From Chromera velia (Eukaryota > Sar > Chromeraceae), in the NCBI GenBank assembly GCA_018398765.1, contig JAHBMJ010000559.1:1-32500 (forward strand): a DNA stretch of 32,500 bases, read 5' to 3'. Below the pieces are notes generated by a model that had not been told where the DNA came from, did no database searches, and saw only the letters and a list, made by a program, of their open reading frames with translations. The position numbers were made by a program, and so were the translations under genes. Below, piece by piece: positions 9,535-19,100 of the stretch. The number at the start of each line of letters is the position of its first letter. Positions within the stretch are counted from its first letter, which is position 1.

Positions 9535-11321
9535 TGAAACGAAGAAGAGATGTTTTTCTCTCCTTGCAGAGGACGCTTCGCTCGAGCATTGAAGCATGCA
9601 AGAAAGAAGCATATGGGAGCTTCCACTTTCCCTGCCCGCCCATGCACCCATGACAAACACCCGGGATGTATTCTCACCACTTCTTCTCTACTTCTAGAAG
9701 GCAGTCTAGTCACGCACAAAGATCGTCAAGCTGTCTTTCTTCGTCAAGAAGAAAAAGACTCCATGAGGGACCAACTGACTGACCATACTTCAGAGAAAGC
9801 AAGCAAAAGAAAGAGAAAGCGTCAATCAATGATCATGCATGCAACTGACCATATGGACCATGCACTCTGGAACGAACACCGTCAGCGTCATCGGCCCCCC
9901 CCTGTCCTGTGCGTTCCATGAAGTCATTTTGTTGAGCAACAGATACACCGCACGGTCGATCTCCGCACACGAGCCTCTGATTGTCAGCCGCCGGAATCCC
10001 CTCTCATCCGTAGTCCGGTCCCTGCACTCGATCTTCGCACCGCTACGCGTCCGGAATTCCGCCAGGCACTGCCCCATTCCCCCCACCAAACGGGGCACCA
10101 AGAGACCCGGAATGTACATCGCTCGGGTCGGGGTGTTCCCGTCCGTTGCCGTCGGATCATCCCCCCACCCGACACCCTCGAACGGCACCGCCATCACCTC
10201 CCCTTCGGGGCTGAATTGGACACACAGAGGCTCCAGCACGAGAGGGGGGTCATGCTGCTGAGGGCCCACTGGATGACCATTCACATGGGCAGGCAAAGCG
10301 TTGGGTGGCCCTCCACTGACCGGGAAGGCCATTGGAGGCGGGGCGGTTTGCATCAAAGTCTGAGCCTGCTGCTGGTGCTGGTGGGCTGCAGAAAACCCCG
10401 GGGGGGCGCCGGAGGTTCCTTGGTAAACCGGGGGGGGAACCCCGACCGTAGTGCTTCCCAGTCCGTTTCCAGCAGCAGCTGCAACGCCAGGCACGGCAGA
10501 GATTTGGGCTGGGGGGACTGATGGGCTCTGATATTGTGTGGGGTGGTAGGGGGCAGGTGCAGGGGCAGGGGCAGGTGCAGTTGTGAGGGTCCCGTATGCG
10601 CCTCCTGTATTTGGTTTCCGTATGAGTGAGGAAAGTTGATGCTGGTGGACGGGGTGATGGTTCGGCTATCGTTGCGGTTTGCAAAGGCAGACGCTGACGG
10701 TTGGATGGTCACTCCCGTGAAGTTCGCGTTCTGAGGAGCTATCCCTCCTACACCGGGCGGGTGGGTTGAGGGATTTTGTGGGTGGTGCTGCGGGTATGGA
10801 GGAAAAGGGACGTGTCCCGCCGTTCGGGTGGGCGGGAGGGAAGAGACCGGAGGGGCTGATGCTGTTCTCAGTGATTCTGGTGGGGGGGCAGCAACGGTAG
10901 CGGAGGGGCGGAAGATAAAGGGGGAAAAGGTACGGAGGAAGGCGAAAACGGCCTCTGGGGGACCGACTGCTTCGAGGATTCTCTCGGTAAGTCCCCTGTC
11001 ATTGATGAGGGGCGTGACGTTGACGGTCGCTCCAAATTTACTTCCCCCCTCCTGCACCTGCCTCTTGAAGCTCTCTTGGTTTGGTTGGAGAGCGTCTGGA
11101 AGCAGGATGGGAGGGATCACTTGATACTTGTCGTACAAAGCCGAAAAGGCTTCGAGGATAGAGTCTGCAGAACCCGTGAGGCCCATTTTATACCATCCTT
11201 CTGAACCCGACTTTGCAGATGGTGTGCTCCACACTCCTCGAAGAATGCACACATCCGCAAGCTGCTGGCCCACAGAAAAAGATCCTGAATGAAGAATCGT
11301 CACGGACACTTTCGGAAGCAT
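8455..11321 (-). CDS. Multi-KH-domain RNA-binding protein (4 exons)
   Basis: Inferred coding exons on the - strand: 11321-10713, 10641-9850, 9470-9297 and 8991-8455, about 703 aa. KH domains bind single-stranded RNA or DNA through the GxxG loop. The clearest is at residues about 378-444 (IPGLLVPRLVGGMGQ, then SGAKIECRDRT and RRLTIRGS). A second starts near 457 (FVPECMVHM|IIGQRGAQI, SGTTHRVERFKALLGECV). The first 150 residues hold two degenerate KH-like segments (MGLTGSADSILEAFSALYD; ESFKRQVQEGGSKFGATVNV). Between and after them lie Pro/Gln/His-rich linkers. The start at 11321 is chosen because KH-like sequence begins there, though the frame stays open to 11735. Borders of exons 3 and 4 are well supported; the 10642-10712 intron is tentative. 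PCBP/Nova-like or Bicaudal-C-like relatives cannot be distinguished. Confidence 0.75.
9157..9283. repeat. Compound microsatellites in KH intron 3
   Basis: Arrays of (GA)n (about 9157-9194), (CA)n(GA)n (9211-9254) and (GGAA)n (about 9261-9283). On the sense (-) strand of the KH gene they read (TTCC)n, (TC)n(TG)n and (TC)n, directly after the exon 3 donor. Confidence 0.9.
9297..9470 (-). CDS. KH-protein gene, exon 3
   Basis: Exactly 58 codons, phase 0 at both ends. The acceptor is TGTGTGTCAG, directly after a (CT)n(GT)n array on the sense strand; the donor is GTAGGA. It encodes the core of the fourth KH domain (IIGQRGAQI, GASVNIDPP) and then a basic/polar stretch (RAGRAREITESFGLGPQK) that forms an unusually long insertion before the last KH strand. 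Confidence 0.85.
9473..9529. repeat. (CA)n(GA)n abutting the exon 3 acceptor
   Basis: On the sense (-) strand this is (TC)n(TG)n ending TGTGTCAG at the 3' splice site of KH exon 3, so the microsatellite takes the place of a conventional polypyrimidine tract. Confidence 0.9.
9850..10641 (-). CDS. KH-protein gene, exon 2 (third KH domain)
   Basis: About 264 codons in a frame different from exon 1. It begins with a Pro/Ala/Tyr-rich segment containing an APAPAPAP run, then a Gln/His patch (AAHQHQQQAQ), and then a well-formed KH domain with GGMGQ as its GxxG loop and LTIRGSCAEIDRAVYLLLNKM as the closing strand and helix. It ends with the first strand of the next KH domain (LTVFVPECMVHM). The donor GTCAGT after 9850 is chosen because it leaves the standard spacing between the VP and IIG elements of a KH domain when joined to exon 3. 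Confidence 0.75.
10713..11321 (-). CDS. KH-protein gene, exon 1
   Basis: About 203 codons starting MLPKVSVTILHSG. Two degenerate KH-like units are inferred: one around VSVTIL...GLTGSADSILEAFSALYDKY, and one around QESFKRQVQEGGSKFGATVNV...LEAVGPPEAVFAFL. Neither shows a clear GxxG loop. The exon then becomes Pro/Ser-rich (PPYPQHHPQNPSTHPPGVGG). The frame is open upstream of the chosen ATG, with no KH-like or signal-like sequence there, so a longer N-terminus or an upstream 5' exon cannot be excluded. The proposed donor is GTGACC after codon GGA at 10713. Confidence 0.6.
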
Positions 11322-11993
11322 GGTGAGAACTCTCAGGTGTTTTCTAGGCGTTCTCAGAAAGAGAGAAAGCAAGAAAAACACAAAAACCGAGCAAGTCACA
11401 GCATTATGGGAAGACCAGTCACACAATGCACACAGTGATAAATTTACCACCACCTCTCTTGAACCTTTGACCGGCAGTGACAAGAAGAAGACCCCGTCGA
11501 TCAGAATGGCTCTCATCATCAGCAGAAATTTGCAGTCTCCTAGCTTATGAGTCTCCTCAAATTGCGGTCTCCTCGATCCCCCGTGCAAGTCGGACCAAAG
11601 CCAAAATGAGCTTTCCGAAGCATCATTGCATGTGTTGCACGCAACATGCATGCAGTGTTGCATGCAACATGCAGTTGCGCACATGCACAGTGTTGCACCG
11701 TTTTGTGGCGTTGCAGCTGAGGCTTGCTGTCTCAATCAGCGTGCAGCTTCGATCGGCAACGTGCACGCGTGCTGCGAAACAATATGGTAGCCATGCTTAC
11801 GGACCTCCCTCCTCGCTCTTCTTCTTCGCAGCGCCGTCAAAGTTGTTTGTCTGTACACACCTGTCCGTCGAAGTGCATGGTCAGTGGTTTTGATTTGACA
11901 CGACCCTCGCTGCATATCGTATCTTCCTGCCTGAAGAGTTTTCCTTGTTCTTCAGATACAATCCAGGCCACTGTGTGAGTATTCTTTTCCAGA
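11322..11993. promoter_or_regulatory. Divergent intergenic region, probable shared promoter
   Basis: The two start codons are 672 bases apart and point away from each other, so this interval must hold the 5' untranslated regions and promoters of both genes unless upstream noncoding exons exist. No TATA box is obvious. A TTCTTTTCCAG acceptor-like sequence lies just before the ATG at 11994, so the + gene may have an upstream noncoding exon. The notable content is the palindromic motif cluster at 11626-11716. Confidence 0.55.
11626..11716. promoter_or_regulatory. GTTGCA/TGCATGCA palindrome cluster
   Basis: A perfect 12-base palindrome GTTGCATGCAAC lies at 11657-11668 and a one-mismatch copy GTTGCACGCAAC at 11634-11645, 23 bases apart. 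TGTTGCA occurs three times (11633, 11656, 11691), with further TGCATGCA, CATGCA and GTTGC elements between. Repeated palindromes between divergent starts suggest binding sites for a dimeric or AP2-like factor. TGCATGCA is a known target of some apicomplexan ApiAP2 domains. Binding here is inferred. Confidence 0.5.
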
Positions 11994-12274
11994 ATGAAAG
12001 TCCAGTGGGCCTTTGGAGTGACTGTTTGCCACCGGGTTCTCTTGAGATCCCTAGTGGTGATTCTTGCTCTAGGGTCTCTGACTTGCAGAGGCCAAAGTGG
12101 CATAAATGTGGTGAAGGAAACCACGCGACAAACCAGCCAGAATGTGGGTGCAGCCATTGGAAATTGGGTCAATGGTGCCCGCAGAGACGTCAGCAACTTC
12201 TACCAGTTTGTGTTCTTTCCGCGACACGACTGGAGATTCAAGTACTTCCCTGTTAGCACGTCAGTCGGCTCGGG
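11994..12274 (+). CDS. Giant gene exon 1: signal peptide
   Basis: Starts MKVQWAFGV. A basic n-region is followed by the hydrophobic core VLLRSLVVILALGSLT and a small/polar stretch CRGQSG, a good signal peptide with cleavage probably near residue 32-36. The donor GTAAGG leaves phase 2, which matches exon 2 exactly. The mature start is polar, with aromatic residues (NFYQFVFFPRHDW). This start is preferred because only this ATG gives a secretion signal for a protein with many extracellular-type domains. Confidence 0.75.
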
Positions 12275-15200
12275 GTAAGGAAAAGCAGTCCACAGTGCCG
12301 TTGTTTCGACATCTCCCCCCATACATTGGTAGACAAACGCCTTTCCACTTCTTTTCTGTATCTGGAGCTTCCGATGTAAATGGCAGCTTCTCTGTGACGC
12401 CGCAGGGGAAAAGAGGAATTGCGACATGAAGCTGTCTGCAGTAGGCAAGACACTACGCCGAGGGAAATAGATATTTGAATCCAAGAGCGGTACACAAAAA
12501 GGCCAAAAAAGAGGAGAAGAGGCCAAAGGAGAGGTGCGCGAAGAGGGAAAGAAACAGCACGACAACTCTTGTATTCAAGCTGCTGCCTCTTGCGCCACCG
12601 CTAGTCTCGCTCACTCACTCCCTCCCTCACATTCACTGACTCACTCACTCTCTCCTTCTCTCAATGTTTCACAGGAACTCTAATTTGGTCACAAAGGACA
12701 ACGTGAGCATTGGTTTTGAGGTCTTGGAGATTATGAACAAACCCGAGGGGCTGTTTGGGCAAATCTACGACCTCTTGTTCTCCTCTCCCCTGAGCATCAC
12801 TTGGGATCAACTCTCCAAACTACAGGGATCCCAGGACCCAGCACTCACAGGCATCGTCTCACTGCCCACAATGATTGCTGGTCAGCCCCAACTGTCGTTT
12901 AAAAGGATGGTGCCCTTTCTCTCTCTGTCATCCTGTACCACCCTCCGTCTCTTTGAACCCTGCGCTCTCTGAAGTCGCACCTTCCCCGGGGTAGCAGAAG
13001 AGGCGGCCTGATCTCGTTGCATTCATGAGTTTTTTTCTGGTGAGTGAATCAATCTGCCTGCCTGCGGGTATATTCTCGCCTTTCTAGTTTGGCCATTGTC
13101 CGTATTGCATATTTGTCCGTCTTCTTGTATGTCCTCCTCAGCACCTTCCCAGTCTACCCACCAGCCTGTCCGACGCAAAATTCTGTCCGATATCGCCATC
13201 CCGTTATCTCAATTCTCCCTTTCTTGCCGTCTGTTTCGTATCCCGCCGGAGTGTCCGCATCTATCCCCCTCCCCTCCCTCGCCTTGCTGACATCCCTGCA
13301 GCCATCAAGGGCATTGCCCTCGTGGCAGCAAACTTCGCCTGTGGAGGGGGGATTGCTGAGGTGTCAGTGGCTGCAACGAAGTCGTTCGTACCCTTGATTG
13401 GCGACATCTACAAGTTTGGGGCCTCCGCAGGGGACTTTATTGGAAGGAAAAAAACAAGTCAGCCAGCCAGCCAGGCAGCAGAGGGAGAGAGAGAGAGGCC
13501 GCGGGTGATCAGCCGGAGGATAGTCTTTCATTCATATTTCATGCGTCGATGCCCATTTCCTTCCCTGTTTTGCTCCTCTAACTCCCTGGTGATCTACTTG
13601 CATGGACCTCTCGAGAGGAATTACTGTATGAGAGAGTGGGAACAAGTTGCGTCTTGTTTCACTTGTTTCTCTATGCCGGTCGCTCTGCTTCTGTTTCTCT
13701 CTGGTTCTTTGCTGTACCCGACCAACCGACCGACTGTGTGCGTGCAGCCAACGGAGTTGCGGGAAAAGTTCTGAACTTCCTCGGGTTGGGCCCGCAGGTG
13801 AGTGCATGGGTCACGGGATATGCGTGGCTCGCTCTGGGAGTGGATGCATGCCACTCTGTTTGTGTGGAGGTCGTGTTGTGAAGGGGGAGTGAGCGCGAAA
13901 GGGGCATCGGGATGCAGGCAGCTGCACAGTGGGCGTGCAAAGAAAAGAAGTTCCGAGTCTTATTTCATTTATTTTTTCTCTTCTGCGCGCCATCTGTCTT
14001 CACCCTTTCCTACTCCATTGCACCTTTTCTCTCGTTTTGTGCGTCAAGATTGATTCCTGCTTGCCTCTTTGCCTGTGTGTTGATGTATGCAGCCTGGCGG
14101 GCAAGCTCTGGTCGACCTCCAGAAGGCAGTCATTGAGGGGCTCTCTAACAGATTCAAAGGAGTGCCGGGAATAGACGAGGAGGAAAGACTCCGAAGGGCC
14201 AAGGACGCACTGCTGGTGGGTCCTTTTAGAAAAGGCAAAATCAATTTCCTCTTTTCTGCCTGTGTTTGTCCACCCCCGTCTGCCTTTCTGTACGTGTGTA
14301 TGTGGGTATTTGCCTATGTATGTCCTTTCATTGCATTGCGTCTCTGCAGCGATGGCGCACGGGCGTCTTCAACGACGACAGGGAGAACCCCCCCGACTGC
14401 CCTTTCGAGAGTCTCTCCTACAAACCCGCGAGGGAAATTAGAGACGTCGACCTGCAGAGCCCTCCGCCGAGTCCAAGTAGGTTTGTCTGTCCGTGCGTGC
14501 ATGTGTGGTTCATGGGTGTTTCCGTCAAATTGTCGCTCGTTCATCGACTCCTTGCATGCAAATACGTACCTAGACACCATCCGGACTTCCTTACGATGAC
14601 AAGGAAAAGAAAGACAAAGAAGCCGATCGGGCCGCGTCAGGAGTCTGTGTGCGCGTGCCTTCTGTACTTGAAGTGTTCGTTGGCGGAGAATGCACTCAGA
14701 ACCCTCTGCAACTCCCGAGCGTGAGTTGATGGATAAATGACTCTGGGCATCCCCCATCTGCTTGTGTGCGTGAATCTGTATGTATGCGTGCGTGTGTGCA
14801 GGTTTTCCGACCCAAAAAAGAAATTTGGGTCCGCTTCGTTTGACAACGAGGATCTCATTCCTCGCAGAGGTCTGTCTGTTCTCTCTCTCCGTTTCTCTCT
14901 CCAAGAGCTCGATCGAACCGCTGACAGACAGACCCGCTTCAAGTTGTTGGCTCCTTCTGCGTGACTGCAAGTTGTCCACATGACTCCCTCTCCCCCTGCC
15001 CGATGGCCTGTCTGTCTGTCTGTCTGTCTGTCTTTCTGTCAGTCGGCATGATATGTATACCTTTTGGCCTGCTCGACAGTCCATATTCTGAAGATTTCAT
15101 GCACTTTATTCAAAAGAAAAACATTTCATATGAACCCCTTTCTGCCTTCAGGTTCTTTCCTGGATGAGTTGGAGACCTGGAAGAAGAGATTCGAGACCGC

Positions 15201-16096
15201 GAAGGAGTCCACAGACTTCGTGGCCAAGCAGAGCGGCAGACTGCCAAAAATAGGGGCCGCACTCAAGGTACGTACGTTGGTGCGATCGACTCTTCAAGTC
15301 TTGAATGGTGGAGGATGGACGCTCATGAACCTTCAGCAGAACTGAATAGGGGACCTTTACTGTGTCTGTTGGCTACTTGATTTGCATTTCTCTGGAGGTG
15401 GTACAAGCAGTCTACCCTGTCTCTTTTTACCTGCTTCGAGAAACGATCAGGGTGATTCATGTAGTTTTCCTGTTGTCTGTATGCGTGTTGGTTGAATCTC
15501 TGAGCATGACTTTAGATTCTCTTCTTTTGGCTTCGCGACAAAGAAAAGAGCCCGTAAATAAGGACTCTTCACCTCCACTTTGTTTGGGTACCCACAAAGC
15601 GGCTGAGTCTTTCCTTCTCTTGATTGAATTTTTTGACAGAAAGATTGGTTTGACATCCTTTGCTTCAAGTTTGCAAAGCTGCTTGGTCTTTCTGATTTCC
15701 TTGCTTCCCTCCGTCCGTGATTGTGCAGATCTTTCTGAGAACTGTCGGAGCTGCTCTCTCGTGAGTTTCCCTTAAACTGTTCTTCCTTCTTCCATGCATA
15801 CATGCAACACTTGGAAGGAGCTCCGTCGAGTGACCCTTCTGTCACGACTGCTTCCATTGATGAATTGCTTTTGACTGTCAACGACAGAAAGTGAGTGGAC
15901 GGAGTGGAAGACAACCTGTAGAACACAAATAGAATAATTGGCCCTAGGACTTTCTCTCTGTCCCTTTGTGTGCATGTCTGCCTGCCTTTTGAATGACTAC
16001 CTATTTGGTCATCTGTGTGCCTTTGCATGCAGCTGTCTTTTTTTTCGGTTTGTGTCCTTCTGTCTGTTTGGATGGAACTGTCTGTCTGTCTGTCTA

Positions 16097-16136
<40 letters not shown>

Positions 16137-19100
16137 TCTCTCTCTGTGCGTGTGCTTTTGTCTCTCTCTTGGCGCTCCTGTAAATGTGCCGTGCAGGTTC
16201 GGTCTGACGAGCCAGCAGCAGGTGTCCCAAAAACTGAAGGCCGGGTGCTGCTCGGGGGTTGGTCGGTGCATGCAGAAAATAGTGATATAGGAGAAGTGCG
16301 GGACTGACCAGGTGTGCATTGAGAGTGTGTGACGCAGGGAGGCTACAATCCAGTTTGAATTTACTCCCTGTACACTCTTGATACTCGGTCCATCCAATCC
16401 AGAGCCCCAAAGAATTGCGTGTTTGGGGTGTGTTCCTTCTCCTTCTCTGCCCTTTTGGGGGTCCTTTCCAGTAGTCCGTGAGAGGATTCCAAGCAGTTCG
16501 GAGATCTGCAGGCAAAAAGAACTTCTTTGTCAAACATTTGAAATACCTGCCCTCAGGAAGCCCACACCAATCCTCTCCTGCCTCTTTGCCTTTGTTCGCC
16601 CTTTCCTGTTTGTGCCTATTCGTCTCGTGCTTTCCCTTTACATGATGTCGCTTGGCTGCAGCTTTGGCTCTCTCTCCTGCAATTCCTCGAGTACTTCCAG
16701 ACTGCGGGAACGGTGGGTGGGTGCATGGGTTTTTGGATGAACGAGTGATTGCATCCATGCATGCATGTGCAGATCCACATGGAAGCACGCTGTTCAGTCC
16801 CCCTCTCATGATCGATGGGTCGGGCAGGTCCATCCTTTAATTGCAGAGAAAAGGGCAAGGTCGATCCATTGGTTTGACGAGAAGAAATCCCCCCCCCCCT
16901 GCATGAGGCTGTCCAATGAAAGGCAATGAAAGGCCTCTGTAGGAGGTCACCTCTACCTCCGGGTTCCCTCAACATCCTTCCTCCTTTCTTCTCTTTCCTT
17001 AATTGCCCCTAGCTCTTTTCCCTCAATTCTCTGCCACCAACTCCATACTTACTCTTGTAAACCCGGAATGCACGCACATGATTCTGCAGGTTCTCGGAGT
17101 TATTCGCCGCGTTCTTCTGCCTGTCATTTTACACCCTGCCTTCGCGGTCAGTGCATGGCTCTGCATTGCGTGTCCTTTGCTTTGTGTCATGTCCATCAAT
17201 AGATGGTTGGTGCTCTCTGTCCATTAAAAGCCTGAATTTGGTCAGTTCTCCTTCAGATCTCGTCAAAACACCTCCCTTCTTTTCTCCCAATAAACACAGA
17301 TAGATCACTTTTTTCTTCATGCTCTGTGATAGCGAGCAAAGATTCTGCTTCCACATGTGCGGCTACAGGCCGAGAAGAACTACTACGCGAGCGACCCCCG
17401 ACCCCGGTCCCCGACTCCCATCCGGGGCGTCCCCGGCCAAGCGCGCATCGAGAAGGGGGGCGCGTTCCTTTTGACTCTCACGAGGGGGTTCGATGACAGT
17501 CTGGGCATCCGGAGGAGGTTGAAGAGGCGAAAGCTGAGAGCAGAGAAGAGACAGGCGATGGTTGCGGAGAGATTCAGAGAGAGAATGAGACTGGCTGCAG
17601 GTTTGTCTGTTTGTCTGTCTGTCTCTCGAGAGAAGGGAATTGCATGGGTGTCTGTCAATTTTCCTTTTCCCGTTCTAATTGCATCACGGAGGCACGCGCT
17701 CTTGCATCCTAACAAAACAGCTTAGTCGAGCAAGGTTTATAACGTCTTGTGAACATTTAGAAGTCTGTTTTGTTTGAGTGGCCACTGAGTGCAAAAGTCA
17801 GCTGACGGCTGGTTACTTTTTCTCCATACACAGAGAACACCCAATGAATGCATTTATTCTCCCATTCTCCCATTCATGCGATCAATTCTCGCACCAAACC
17901 AAGCACGTACCGACTGCAGAGCACATGATGCGCCGCTCTCTGGAGGGCAAAGCAGACAGCAAGGAGGAGGGGGAGGAATTTCTGTTGGAGAGGATCTTCA
18001 ACGGCACCTCGGCAGAGAGCCTGCGGGTGTCAGACGAGGATCTCAGAAGAAGGATGGAGGCAGAGGGGACGTGGGAAGAAGATGAAGAAGGAGAGGGGGA
18101 GGACGAGGAGCAACTGCCGCACAAAAATTACGGGCGGATGTTGAGGGAAGAGCCACACCTTTCGGGAGAAGACAGACACAGAAGGCTCCAATCGATGCTC
18201 GGTCAGCATGCATGTCTAATGGGTACCCTCTGAATTTAACCCCCTTGAGTGAATTCATCTCCTCACGCATTCGTTTATCGAGAGGCCATCCATGCACCTT
18301 CCTTGTTGCCGAGGCTCTCTTTCGGTTCGAGTTTCTGCATGCAGTGCTCTGTGTGTCCATGGGAGGTGAAGTTGTCTGGTTCCACAACGGTCCATCTCAG
18401 AACTCTTTTCGCCCCTCCGCTAGCTCATGAGACCTCCCTCAAATGCGCATGTCTTGGAATTCTCTCTCTATTGTGGACCTGCAAGCAGAGTGCGGAAGGC
18501 CTGCAGTAGATCTTTGTTTTGCCTATACCAAACTACCCCGCCTCCCTCCCGCCCTCCCGGCCTTGTTGCAGGAGTTGACCTCACACCCTTCCAGGGACTC
18601 GACAGTCAGGTGGCAGACTTCGAGCTGGACAGACCGGCAACGCCGTGCTTCAGGTGGGCTCATAGACCTTCTTTTCTTTCTATTGGAAGACAGACTGCAT
18701 GGCATTGGGAGACGGAGGCCACTTAATTGATGGTGTTGCAGCAGTCTCCTCCATTAAGTGGTTTAGTGCTTGCCTTTTGCTTGTGTCTGCACGATTGATG
18801 CCTCCCTCTTCTTTTCTTTCGGAGTAATCTTGCGAGACCGGGTTCGACAAGAAAATGCATGCATGTGTGGATTTTGCGCATGCACGCAGATGCATCTTGC
18901 GGTCGATGAAATTCATGCTGGAGTTGCTGAAGGTCAACTACTCCATCCTCCAGGTCTGTCTGTCAATCGGGGGTGTCGTCTCGGCATGCAGCCGTCTCTC
19001 TGTGTGTTGATCTCGTGGCGCTTACTCAGACACGTATGCATTCACACACGCACACAGAGAAAGAAAAAGAGAAAAAGACTGAGAGAAACAGAGCCCATAA

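Noticed and set aside
14477..14720. Alternative exon 6/7 junction using donor GTAGGT (14477) and the acceptor before 14641
   Set aside because: It gives plausible protein (VCVRVPSVLEVFVGG) but ends in a phase that cannot join exon 8, whose frame is fixed by exon 9.
15447..16397. 316-codon open frame on the - strand
   Set aside because: Overlaps introns and exons 10-11 of the + gene and is dominated by repeat-derived ERERER and QTDRQTD sequence.
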